The translations under genes were made by a program, and so were the position numbers. This document shows, one piece after another, positions 32,089 through 39,510 of a stretch of DNA of 64,000 nt. Origin of the DNA: DATEOR01 sp963841425 (GTDB lineage Bacteria > Actinomycetota > Thermoleophilia > Gaiellales > Gaiellaceae). The notes beneath the pieces are model-generated. The model saw nothing but the letters and a program-made list of their open reading frames with translations, searched no databases and was not told the DNA's origin. The first letter of the stretch is position 1. Every line of letters begins with the position of its first letter. The DNA is taken from contig CAWJCL010000004.1 in assembly GCA_963841425.1 (NCBI GenBank), positions 69,178-133,177 of the forward strand, in the 5' to 3' direction.

Positions 32089-33234
32089 ATGAAGGTGGGC
32101 ATCGTCGTGCCCTACTCTTGGTCGTTCTGGGGGGGAGTCCAAGAGCACGCCGACCACCAGGCGCGGGCACTCCAGGGCCTCGGGATCGAGGCGAAGATCG
32201 TCATGGGCCATGATCCGCCCGGGCGGCTGACCAAGCTCCTCCACCCGAAGGAGGGGCGGCACGTGCGGCCCCCCGACTACGTCATCCCGGTCGGGAGGTC
32301 GGTGATCGTGCCCGCAAACGCGTCGCTTCCGAACATCATCCTCTCGCCACCCGCGATGCTCCGCATGCGGCGGATCTTCGCGGAGGAGTGCTTCGACGTG
32401 ATCCACGTGCATGAGCCGTACGCCCCGATCCTGTCCGCCTTCGCGCTCGTCGTGGCCGACTGCCCGACCGTCGCCACCTTCCACGCCGCCGGCGAGAAGC
32501 TCGGCTGGTATCCGATGGGCAGGAGAATGTGGGGAATCGCGGTCGATCGGGCCGACTACCGGGTCGCGGTCTCCGAGTCGGCTCGGCGCGCGGCCGAGCC
32601 GTACGCCGGCGGGTCGATGGAGGTGATCCCGAACGGCATCTTCCTGCCCGAGCGCTTCGACCCGGCGGGTCGAAACGGCAACGTCGTCTTCATCGGCCGC
32701 AACGAGCGGCGCAAGGGCCTCGAAGTGCTGCTGCGGGCGTGGCCGGAGGTCGCGGCCAAGACGAGCGCGCGCCTTCGCGTCGTGGGCGCCGATCCGCTCT
32801 CGGTGCGCTGGCTCGCCCGCCGGCAGGCACTCTCGCTGGAGCGCGTGGATCTCCTCGGCGGCCTCTCGGAGGAGGACCTGACCGCCGAGCTCCAGGCGGC
32901 GAGCCTCCTTTGCGCGCCGGCACTCGGCGGCGAGAGCTTCGGCATGGTGCTGACGCGTGCCTTCGCCACGGCGACGCCGGCCGTGGCCTCCGACATCGAG
33001 GGGTATGCGGCCGTCGCGGACGAGTCGAGCGCGGTGCTCGTCCCACCCGGCGATCCCGCTGCGGTCGCGCGTGCCCTCGTCGAGCTCCTCTCGGACGAGC
33101 CGCGCCGCGTCGCGCTCGGCACCGGAGCCAGGAAGGTTGCCGAGGGCTACTCCTGGGATCGGATCGCGCGCCGCCTCGTCGAGATCTACGAGCAGCTCGC
33201 GGTCGGCGCGACAGCGCAGAAAGCAGCGGCCTGA
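32089..33234 (+). CDS. GT4 glycosyltransferase, PimA-like
   Basis: A 381-residue GT-B glycosyltransferase most like the phosphatidylinositol mannosyltransferase group of actinobacteria. N-domain: VGIVVPYSWSFWGGVQEHAD, DVIHVHEPYAPILSAFALVV; C-domain: VIPNGIFLPERFDP, VVFIGRNERRKGLEVLLRAW, LGGESFGMVLTRAFATATPA. The usual E-x7-E pair of GT4 enzymes is incomplete: the first Glu is present but the second position is Arg (ESFGMVLTR), which may lower or change activity. AAGGTG precedes the ATG. The following flippase-like gene starts two bases after its stop, suggesting glycolipid synthesis and export. Confidence 0.9.
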   Translation: MKVGIVVPYSWSFWGGVQEHADHQARALQGLGIEAKIVMGHDPPGRLTKLLHPKEGRHVRPPDYVIPVGRSVIVPANASLPNIILSPPAMLRMRRIFAEECFDVIHVHEPYAPILSAFALVVADCPTVATFHAAGEKLGWYPMGRRMWGIAVDRADYRVAVSESARRAAEPYAGGSMEVIPNGIFLPERFDPAGRNGNVVFIGRNERRKGLEVLLRAWPEVAAKTSARLRVVGADPLSVRWLARRQALSLERVDLLGGLSEEDLTAELQAASLLCAPALGGESFGMVLTRAFATATPAVASDIEGYAAVADESSAVLVPPGDPAAVARALVELLSDEPRRVALGTGARKVAEGYSWDRIARRLVEIYEQLAVGATAQKAAA

Positions 33235-33235
33235 C

Positions 33236-34270
33236 ATGTACCTGCCACAGAGCCGGCCGATGCGGTTCGGAATTCTCGCGGTCGTCCTCGCGGTCGTGGC
33301 GGTACTCGTCGCGTGGCAATGGCCGGACACGAACCTCCTCTCCGATGCCTTCGAGGCCGTCTCGTGGACGTGGGTGGCGGTCGCGGTCGGCCTCAATCTC
33401 ATGTCGATCGTGGTTCGCTCGTCGGCCTGGCGCGTGATCATCCTCCAGGCCATCCCGAAGCCGTGGCCGTCGTGGCGCGTTGTCTTCTCCGCGTTCTGCG
33501 TCGGGCTCCTCGGCAACGTCGCGCTGCCGGGCCGCGTGGGCGAGCTCGGGCGTGTGGCCGTGATCACGCGGCATCTGCGCCGGCGCCCGGGAACCTGGGC
33601 GACGATCGCGGGAACGGTGTTCGCGCACCGACTCTTCGACGTCGTCGCCGCCACCGGCCTCGTCGTCTACGTCCTCTACACCTCGCGCATCCCGGACTGG
33701 GCGAAGCCGGCACTCGCCGTCGTGATCGGCGTCGGGCTCGGCCTCCTGATCGCCGCGTTTCTCCTGGCAAGGCGGAATCCCCAGGCCGCGCAGGAGGTGC
33801 CCGAGGGCTCGGGAGCCCTGCGCCGCCTGATCGCCATGGCGCGCGCCGGCCTCACGGTGCTGCGCCGGCCGGCTCCTGCGATCTGGGCGCTTTGCTTCCA
33901 GCTCCTCGGCTGGACCGCCCAGCTCCTCGCCGTCTGGGCCGCGATGCTCGCTTTCCAGATCCATGCGGGAGTGCAAGCGGCCGCGCTCGTCCTGCTCCTC
34001 ATGAACGTCGTCACCCTCTTCCCCTTCTGGCCCGGCAACGTGGGGCTCCTCCAGGCCGCGATCGCCTTTGCGCTCCTCTCCTACGGCGTCTCATATGCGC
34101 ACGGGTTCGCGTTCGGCGTCGGCCTGCAGGCGATCGAGGCGTCGGTCGGCGTCGGCCTCGGCCTCTTCTATCTCGCGCGCGAGGGCTTCTCCTTCGCGAT
34201 GCTGCGCCGCATGCCCGAGGTCACCGACGTCGAGGTCGAGGAGGACGGGCGCGTGGAGCGCATCGCCTAG
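33236..34270 (+). CDS. flippase-like integral membrane protein (UPF0104 family)
   Basis: A 344-residue protein with about eight transmembrane helices (ILAVVLAVVAVLVAW, LAVVIGVGLGLLIAAFLLA, ALCFQLLGWTAQLLAVWAAM). Family marks are GLLGNVALPGRVGELGRVAV near residue 85 and FPFWPGNVGLLQAAIAFALL near residue 260, the same positions as in the protein at 17883. It starts two bases after the GT4 gene and is surely co-transcribed. By analogy with LPG-synthase membrane domains it may flip the lipid made by its neighbour. The last four bases overlap the convergent gene at 34267. Confidence 0.88.
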   Translation: MYLPQSRPMRFGILAVVLAVVAVLVAWQWPDTNLLSDAFEAVSWTWVAVAVGLNLMSIVVRSSAWRVIILQAIPKPWPSWRVVFSAFCVGLLGNVALPGRVGELGRVAVITRHLRRRPGTWATIAGTVFAHRLFDVVAATGLVVYVLYTSRIPDWAKPALAVVIGVGLGLLIAAFLLARRNPQAAQEVPEGSGALRRLIAMARAGLTVLRRPAPAIWALCFQLLGWTAQLLAVWAAMLAFQIHAGVQAAALVLLLMNVVTLFPFWPGNVGLLQAAIAFALLSYGVSYAHGFAFGVGLQAIEASVGVGLGLFYLAREGFSFAMLRRMPEVTDVEVEEDGRVERIA

Positions 34271-34566
34271 AAGGTCAGCGGCGTCCGGTAGAACGCGATT
34301 GCCGCCACGGTGAGAAGGAGGATTCCCGCGCCGAGGACGACGAGTGCGCCGTACGCGACGACCACGCCCCGGTTGACGGGCTTCCCGGTCCGGCGTCGGT
34401 CGCGCGCGGCGAGCACAGCAGTCGCGGTTCCGGCGACGAGCCCGCACGGGATCGAGAGCAGGACTGCCGAGTCGAGGTGGTAGTGGGGGAGGAGGAGCGC
34501 CAGCGTGATCGGGACTGAGATACCGAGGATCGTCGCCGTCAGGAGCGCGATGTCGTTCGAGCCCAC
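34267..34566 (-). CDS. small integral membrane protein
   Basis: A 99-residue protein with three predicted membrane helices (ALLTATILGISVPITLALLL, AVLLSIPCGLVAGTATAVLA, VVAYGALVVLGAGILLLTVA) separated by a basic loop (ARDRRRTGKPVNRG). No family recognised. GTG 34566 is chosen because the upstream frame overlaps the divergent glycerate kinase; TACCGT lies six bases upstream, fitting a leaderless start. Starts of the two divergent genes are only 18 bases apart. Confidence 0.7.
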   Translation of the reverse strand: MGSNDIALLTATILGISVPITLALLLPHYHLDSAVLLSIPCGLVAGTATAVLAARDRRRTGKPVNRGVVVAYGALVVLGAGILLLTVAAIAFYRTPLTF

Positions 34567-34584
34567 GAGCCAACGGTAGGCGAG

Positions 34585-35553
34585 ATTCCGGACCGCGCCA
34601 GAGCTGTTGTCTGCCCCGGCCCGCTCAAGGGCGTCCTCAGCGCGGCGGCGGCCACACGTGCGCTGGCCGCGGGTCTCGCGCGGGCGGGCGTGGAGGCGGA
34701 TCGGGCTCCGATGGCCGACGGCGGAGAGGGAACGGCCGAGGCTCTCCGTACCTCGCTCGGCGGGGAATGGCGGACCGCGTCGGTCTCCGATCCCTTGCGG
34801 CGGCCGGTGGAAGCCCGCTTCGCGCTTCTCCCCGACGGGCGGGCTATCGTCGAGGCGGCGGCTGCAATCGGCATCGCGCGGCTCAGCGGAGACGAGCTCG
34901 ACCCGCTGCGTGCGTCGAGCCGCGGGCTTGGCGAGCTCATCGTCGCCGCGCAGGATGCAGGTGCGACCGGGCTTGTAGTCGGGCTCGGAGACAGCGCGAC
35001 GGTGGACGGTGGCGCCGGCCTCAGAGAGGTGGTCGGCGCCGTGCCCGCCGGAACGCTCGTCGCGTGCGACGTGACGAATCCATTGCTCGGGCCGCGCGGC
35101 GCCGCCCGGGCCTTCGGGCCCCAGAAGGGCGCGTCTCCGGCCCAGGTGGACGAGCTCGAGCGGCGCCTCGCCTCCGACTCCCTTCTCGAACCGTCCGCGC
35201 ATCTCCCGGGCGCGGGCGCGGCGGGAGGCCTCGGCGCCGCGCTCGCCTCTTTGGGAGCCACGCTCGTTCCCGGTTCGGAGCTCGTCGCGGAGGCGATCGG
35301 GCTTCGGGAGCGGCTAGGGAGCGCCACGCTGGTCGTCACGGGAGAGGGAGCCGTGGACGCGGCGTCTCGTGAAGGGAAGGTGACCGGGCTCGTGGCGTCG
35401 CTCGCCGCAGAGGCGGGCGTTCGCTGCGTCGTCTTCGGCGGCAGCATCGCGGTCGACCTGCCGCGGGCCGAGACCGTAGCGCTCAGCGGAGATCCGAGCC
35501 GCGCCGAGGCAGATCTCGAGGAGTTGGGCGAGCGGCTCGGGCGGGAGGCCTAG
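34585..35553 (+). CDS. glycerate kinase, no standard start codon
   Basis: A GlxK-type glycerate kinase (glycerate to 2- or 3-phosphoglycerate). Conserved parts: VVCPGPLKGVLSAAAATRAL at the N-terminus, MADGGEGTAEAL, GLVVGLGDSATVDGGAGL, DVTNPLLGPRGAARAFGPQK and LVVTGEGAVDAAS. The N-terminal motif is encoded at 34612-34671, but from the stop at 34516 to GTG 34690 there is no ATG, GTG or TTG. GTG 34690 would delete the K-G-x-L-S-A segment, which belongs to the active site. ATT 34585, with TAGGCGAG just before it, is the most plausible start and gives 322 residues. A mutated start or base error are alternatives. Confidence 0.8.
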   Translation: MPDRARAVVCPGPLKGVLSAAAATRALAAGLARAGVEADRAPMADGGEGTAEALRTSLGGEWRTASVSDPLRRPVEARFALLPDGRAIVEAAAAIGIARLSGDELDPLRASSRGLGELIVAAQDAGATGLVVGLGDSATVDGGAGLREVVGAVPAGTLVACDVTNPLLGPRGAARAFGPQKGASPAQVDELERRLASDSLLEPSAHLPGAGAAGGLGAALASLGATLVPGSELVAEAIGLRERLGSATLVVTGEGAVDAASREGKVTGLVASLAAEAGVRCVVFGGSIAVDLPRAETVALSGDPSRAEADLEELGERLGREA

Positions 35554-35714
35554 CCGCCGGGCGGCCGGGGCTCCTCGATGGCCTGCTCGTCGCGGGCGTC
35601 GTGCGCTTCCTCCTCGAGCGCGTCCGCGACTTCCTCCTCGGTCTCTGCAGGCTCGAGGGTGTCGTCGGTCGTGCGTCCCTGCCGGCGGCGCCAGAGATTG
35701 TCGAACCAGCCCAT
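35550..35714 (-). CDS. small acidic protein
   Basis: A 54-residue frame: MGWFDNLWRRRQGRTTDDTL then a strongly acidic tail rich in Glu and Asp ending RPPGG. AAGGGGAG lies at a good distance before the ATG, and the gene begins 12 bases after the cNMP-binding gene, so it is probably its operon partner. The MGWFDNLWRR start is amphipathic and could touch the membrane. Its stop overlaps that of the glycerate kinase gene on the other strand. Function unknown. Confidence 0.6.
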   Translation of the reverse strand: MGWFDNLWRRRQGRTTDDTLEPAETEEEVADALEEEAHDARDEQAIEEPRPPGG

Positions 35715-35726
35715 GACTCCCCTTCC

Positions 35727-36137
35727 CTAGTTCTGCGCTTGCGCGGCGCGCAGACGCTGTGCGAGCGTCTTCAGGAGCGCCCATGCCACCTGGGGGTGGT
35801 CCTCGACGAACGGCTTGAACTCCCAGGACGTCATGCCGTAGGCGACCACGTCCGTCGCAGCCGTAATCGTCGCAGAGCGCGTGCCCTCGTCGAGGAGGGC
35901 GATCTCACCGAAGTAGTCGCCGGGGCCAAGCGTCGACTTGCCTTCCCCGCCGACACTGACCGAGGCGTTCCCCTCGGTGATGACGAAGAAGCCCGCCCCG
36001 CCGCTCCCCTCGCTCGTCATCGGGCTGCCCTCCGAGAAGCGACGCTCCTTCATCTGGTTCGCGAGGCCGGCGAGGTCCTCGTCGTTCAGGTCGGCGAAGA
36101 GCGGCACATTGCGGAGTACGTCGACGGGCGCTGGCAT
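35727..36137 (-). CDS. cyclic-nucleotide-binding domain protein
   Basis: A 136-residue single-domain protein of the CRP/PKA regulatory type: VDVLRNVPLFADLNDEDLAG, RFSEGSPMTSEGSGGAGFFV, GPGDYFGEIALLDEGTRSAT (phosphate-binding cassette with G-E-I-A and the R-S-A-T arginine), then helix VEDHPQVAWALLKTLAQRL. No HTH is attached, so it must transmit cNMP binding to a partner. TATCAT seven bases upstream of the ATG suggests a leaderless message. It is divergent from the DNA methyltransferase gene (56 bases). Confidence 0.9.
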   Translation of the reverse strand: MPAPVDVLRNVPLFADLNDEDLAGLANQMKERRFSEGSPMTSEGSGGAGFFVITEGNASVSVGGEGKSTLGPGDYFGEIALLDEGTRSATITAATDVVAYGMTSWEFKPFVEDHPQVAWALLKTLAQRLRAAQAQN

Positions 36138-36144
36138 CGGCGGG

Positions 36145-36150
36145 ATGATA
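36145..36150 (-). promoter_or_regulatory. candidate -10 element TATCAT (leaderless start)
   Basis: On the minus strand TATCAT is followed by seven bases and the ATG at 36137. Confidence 0.4.
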
Positions 36151-36193
36151 GCGCCGAGCAGGGCAAGCGCGAAGCGCGGCGAAGTTCGCGCCG

Positions 36194-37273
36194 ATGCGCA
36201 CGCAGGCGGCTCTGTACGAGGAGATCGACCTCGAGCTCTCCTGGTCCGAGGCCGAGCTCCCCGAGCGCGAGCGGACGAAGCACGTCCATCGGCTCCACCC
36301 GTACCTGGGCAAGTTCGTGCCGCAGCTCGCCGAGGTCTTTCTCCGCCGATACGCCTCGCCCGGCCGGCTCGTCTGGGATCCCTTCGCCGGATCCGGAACG
36401 ACCCTTGTGGAGGCCAACGCCTTCGGCGCGCGCGCCGCGGGCTGCGACGTGTCCGCGTTCAACTGCCTGCTCATGCGGGCGAAGACCGGTGTCTACGACC
36501 CTGCCGTCCTGCTCGCCGACGTCGTCCGGCTCTCCGATCGCGAGGCCTCGGCGAAGCTCGGCGGCGCCGGGCGGTACCTGCGACGCTGGTATGCGCCGCG
36601 CTCGCTCGCAGAGCTCATGTCCTTCCGGGAGGGGATCCAAGGCACGGCCTACCCGGAGCTCTGGCAGGTCGTTCTCTCACGCTCCGCCCGTTCGGCGCGC
36701 CTCGCCCGCCACGACGACCTCGAATGTCCCGCCGAGCCCGTGAACGGCGAGTACTTCTGCCACAAGCACCGGCGTGTCTGCCGTCCGGTGGGGGAGGCCG
36801 ACAAGTTCCTGCGCCGCTACGTCCGCGACGCGGTGCAGCGCGTGCAGGAGTTCGCGGACGTGCGCTCGTCGGAGCCTGTGGACGTTCTCCACGGCGACGC
36901 GCGCTTCGTGGATCCTCCGGGACCGGTCGACCTGGTGCTGACCTCGCCGCCCTACCCCGGCCTCATCGACTACCACGAGCAGCACGCCTATGCCTACGAG
37001 CTCCTCGGCCTCGAGCGGCGCGACAGCGAAGAGATCGGGCGCGGCGTGAAGGGCTACTGCGACGACATCGCCGCAGTCCTGTCTCGCTCCCGGCGCGCGC
37101 TCCGGCGCGGAGGGAAGGTCGTGATCGTCGTCAACGACCGCCGCGGCCTCTACGACGGCATCCTCGCGGCCGCCGGCCTGCGGGTCGAAGAACGGCTCCT
37201 CCGCCACGTGAACCGCCGGACCGGGCGGCGCAAGGGCGAGTACTACGAAGAAGTCTTGATCGCGACGCCCTGA
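36194..37273 (+). CDS. orphan DNA methyltransferase (TSPPY type)
   Basis: A 359-residue DNA amino-methyltransferase. KHVHRLHPYLGKFVPQLAEV precedes the SAM-binding motif I WDPFAGSGTT (about residues 61-70); the catalytic motif IV TSPPYPG is at about 250-256, followed by RRGGKVVIVVNDRR. TSPPY favours N4-cytosine (or N6-adenine) methylation. Between them lies a Cys/His cluster (Cys178, Cys189, His190, His192, Cys196) that could bind zinc and read DNA. No restriction gene is adjacent, so it is an orphan methylase. The start has only a weak ribosome site. Its 3' end overlaps the convergent methyltransferase by 31 bases. Confidence 0.85.
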   Translation: MRTQAALYEEIDLELSWSEAELPERERTKHVHRLHPYLGKFVPQLAEVFLRRYASPGRLVWDPFAGSGTTLVEANAFGARAAGCDVSAFNCLLMRAKTGVYDPAVLLADVVRLSDREASAKLGGAGRYLRRWYAPRSLAELMSFREGIQGTAYPELWQVVLSRSARSARLARHDDLECPAEPVNGEYFCHKHRRVCRPVGEADKFLRRYVRDAVQRVQEFADVRSSEPVDVLHGDARFVDPPGPVDLVLTSPPYPGLIDYHEQHAYAYELLGLERRDSEEIGRGVKGYCDDIAAVLSRSRRALRRGGKVVIVVNDRRGLYDGILAAAGLRVEERLLRHVNRRTGRRKGEYYEEVLIATP

Positions 37274-37848
37274 AGCCCGCTTCGGACGAGCGGGTGGCTC
37301 CCCGGGATGCGGACGGGGCGGACCTCGCCGACGTCGAACCCGGCTGCGGCGACCGCGTGCCTGGTCTCCCGGTTGAGATGGCAGTTCCCCGCGACCTTGC
37401 GGTGAAGCGGCGTGAAGCGGTCCTGCCACCGCGCGAGGCGGCCCTCGCCGCGGACGTGCTCGAGGAGGACGAGTCGCCCGCCCGGCTTGAGCACGCGCCG
37501 AACCTCGGCGAGCGCACTCTCGAGGCTCTCGACCGAGCAGAGGACGAACGTGACGACCGCCGTGTCGAAGGTCTCGTCCTCGAAAGGCAAGGACTCGGCG
37601 ACTCCGGCGACGATCTCCACCGGGACCGACGCCTCGGGCGCGCGTTTTCGCAGGCGCCGGGCCATGCTCGGGTCGGGCTCGACCGCGATGACGCGGCTCG
37701 CGCGTTCGTAATGCGGGAGATTGAGACCAGTGCCCGCGCCGACCTCGAGCACGGCTCCTTCGAGGCCGCCGACGAGCTCGTGCCTCCGCTCGCCGAGCTC
37801 CCCCTTCTCGACCCGCCGGCCGGCGAAGTCGTAGAGCCAGCCGATCAC
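37243..37848 (-). CDS. class I SAM-dependent methyltransferase
   Basis: A 201-residue methyltransferase: IGWLYDFAGRRVEKGELGER at the start, motif I VLEVGAGTGLNLPHY, acidic VIAVEPDPSMARRL, motif IV FDTAVVTFVLCSVESLE and VLKPGGRLVLLEHV. The pattern (YDFAG, GAGTGLNLPHY, P-D-P-S-M) is close to the phospholipid/METTL7-like methyltransferase group. GTG 37848 overlaps the stop of xseB (GTGA), so it is the third gene of the xseA-xseB unit; there is no obvious functional reason for that link. Confidence 0.87.
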   Translation of the reverse strand: MIGWLYDFAGRRVEKGELGERRHELVGGLEGAVLEVGAGTGLNLPHYERASRVIAVEPDPSMARRLRKRAPEASVPVEIVAGVAESLPFEDETFDTAVVTFVLCSVESLESALAEVRRVLKPGGRLVLLEHVRGEGRLARWQDRFTPLHRKVAGNCHLNRETRHAVAAAGFDVGEVRPVRIPGSHPLVRSGLQGVAIKTSS

Positions 37849-38051
37849 GGCCGGGCTTCCTCGACTCGCTTGCCGAGCTCCTCGATCTTCCCCTGTGCGG
37901 CGTCCAGCTTGCCGACGCAGGTGCGGTAGAGGAGCTCGCCCCGTTCCCAGAGCGCGACCGCCTCCTCGAGGCTCGCCTGGCCGCTCTCGAGCTTCGCGAC
38001 GATCTCCTCCAGCTCGCGCCGCGCGTCCTCGAACGAGACCTCGTCCGTCAA
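37845..38051 (-). CDS. xseB: exodeoxyribonuclease VII small subunit
   Basis: A 68-residue helical protein: SFEDARRELEEIVAKLESGQ, ASLEEAVALWERGELLYRTC, LDAAQGKIEEL, the full XseB pattern. It pairs with XseA to degrade single-stranded DNA from both ends. The start is TTG 38051, overlapping the TGA of xseA (TTGA), with GAAGG just upstream. Length and sequence are complete. Confidence 0.95.
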   Translation of the reverse strand: MTDEVSFEDARRELEEIVAKLESGQASLEEAVALWERGELLYRTCVGKLDAAQGKIEELGKRVEEARP

Positions 38052-39202
38052 GCCTTCGTCTCCTCCACCCGCGCGCCGAATCCGCCCGCGGCAAGCTCCA
38101 CGTCGACGCGGCTCCCAGACTCGAGCTCGGCGCTCGAGCGAACGATTCCGTTGTCCGTCCGGACAATCGCGTATCCTCGAGCGAGTGTTTTCTGTGGCGA
38201 CAACGCTTTCAATCTCCCAGCGAGGCCCTCGAGGCCCGCCCGCTTGCGCTCGACAAGCAGAGCCGGCGCTCGGTCCAGTCGCTCCCGGTCCCGGGACAGC
38301 GAGCTGCGGGCGCGCTCGAGGGTCGCACCGGCGCCGCGGGCGAGCGCGGCCCGTGCGGTTTGGAGCTGCTCTCGGAGCTCGCTCTCGTCCGGGACGACGA
38401 GCCGTGCCGCCGCGGTGGGCGTTGACGCGCGCACGTCGGCGGCGTGGTCGCAGAGCGGCGTGTCCTGCTCATGTCCGACCGCGGAGACGACGGGGACATC
38501 ACATTCGGCCACAGCGCGGATCACACGCTCGTCGCTGAACGGTAGGAGATCCTCGAAGCTCCCGCCTCCGCGGGTGAGCACGATCACGTCCACCTCGGGC
38601 TCCCGCGCGAGCGTCTGCAACGTCGCCGCGATCGCGGCCGGCGCTGCCTGTCCCTGAACATACGTCTGCGCGACGAGAAGATTCGCCGCTGGAAAGCGGG
38701 TCTGGACGGCGGTGACGAAGTCACGCTTGGCCGCTGCCTCGTTGCCGGTCAGCACCCCGATGCGCCGCGGGAGCACCGGTAGCGGCCGCTTGCGCTCGGG
38801 CGCGAAGAGGCCCTCTGCGGCGAGCGCGCGCTTCAGGCGCTCGAGGCCGGCGAGGATGGCTCCGAGCCCAAGAGGCTCGATCGAGAGCGCGCGTAGCTGG
38901 AATACGCCGCGGGCCTCGTAGAGCTCTGGGCGGCCGAAGACGTGGACCGTCATCCCGTCCGCCAGGTCGAGCCGGAGCCCGTCGAAGCGGCCCCGCGGCA
39001 TGCTGACGGGCAGGCAAGCGCCGTCCGTGGAGTCCTTGAGTGTGAAGAACACGCTCTGCCAACCCTGCTGGCGACGGAACTCCGTGACCTCTCCCTCGAT
39101 CCAGATCGAAGGGAGCCGGGCGACCCAGGAGGCGACGCCGCGGTTGAACGCGGAAACGGTGTAGACCTTGCGGTCGCCGTAGAGGAGCGCCTCGACCTTC
39201 AC
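38048..39202 (-). CDS. xseA: exodeoxyribonuclease VII large subunit
   Basis: A 384-residue large subunit. The OB-fold lies at about residues 15-110 (YTVSAFNRGVASWVARLPSI, WIEGEVTEFRRQQGWQSVFF), then the catalytic core: RIGVLTGNEAAAKRDFVTAV, DVIVLTRGGGSFEDLLPFSD and VPVVSAVGHEQDTPLCDHAA, and a coiled-coil region with a final LSPQKTLARGYAIVR segment. The start is GTG 39202 with TAGATT seven bases upstream and no Shine-Dalgarno. It is somewhat shorter than the usual 400-450 residues but has all motifs. First gene of the xseA-xseB-methyltransferase unit. Confidence 0.95.
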   Translation of the reverse strand: MKVEALLYGDRKVYTVSAFNRGVASWVARLPSIWIEGEVTEFRRQQGWQSVFFTLKDSTDGACLPVSMPRGRFDGLRLDLADGMTVHVFGRPELYEARGVFQLRALSIEPLGLGAILAGLERLKRALAAEGLFAPERKRPLPVLPRRIGVLTGNEAAAKRDFVTAVQTRFPAANLLVAQTYVQGQAAPAAIAATLQTLAREPEVDVIVLTRGGGSFEDLLPFSDERVIRAVAECDVPVVSAVGHEQDTPLCDHAADVRASTPTAAARLVVPDESELREQLQTARAALARGAGATLERARSSLSRDRERLDRAPALLVERKRAGLEGLAGRLKALSPQKTLARGYAIVRTDNGIVRSSAELESGSRVDVELAAGGFGARVEETKA

Positions 39203-39209
39203 CTGCTCG

Positions 39210-39215
39210 AATCTA
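39210..39215 (-). promoter_or_regulatory. candidate -10 element TAGATT (leaderless start of xseA)
   Basis: On the minus strand TAGATT, seven bases, then the GTG of xseA at 39202. Confidence 0.45.
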
Positions 39216-39252
39216 GCTCAGCCGAGCGGACCTCGGAGGAAATCGGCGCGCT

Positions 39253-39459
39253 TTAGAGCAAGATCTGGGCGGCGACGTCCGGAACGCAGCCGAGCGGTCC
39301 GACAAGGTCGACCGCCTGGTGGAGATCCGCGTCGCTATGCGCGATCCGCTCGGCGAGGGGAAGCGGATAGCCGGCCTCCATGAGGACGTGGAGACGCCAG
39401 CTTTCCACTTTGCCGCGTTCGTCCTGTTCCCGCTCGAGAGTGGTCAACGTCTCTTCCAT
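39253..39459 (-). CDS. small conserved helical protein
   Basis: A 68-residue soluble protein: MEETLTTLEREQDERGKVES, WRLHVLMEAGYPLPLAERIA, HSDADLHQAVDLVGPLGCVP. The middle (WR-x-x-V-L-x-x-A-G-Y-P-x-x-x-A-x-x-[IL]-A) is a pattern I associate with small actinobacterial proteins of unknown function and looks like a short helical bundle. It lies between the coiled-coil gene and xseA on the same strand. Confidence 0.72.
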   Translation of the reverse strand: MEETLTTLEREQDERGKVESWRLHVLMEAGYPLPLAERIAHSDADLHQAVDLVGPLGCVPDVAAQILL

Positions 39460-39510
39460 TCCGCGTAGGTTCGGTTTTCTTTGGACGAACCCTCCCCCGA
39501 AAAGTCAGTT

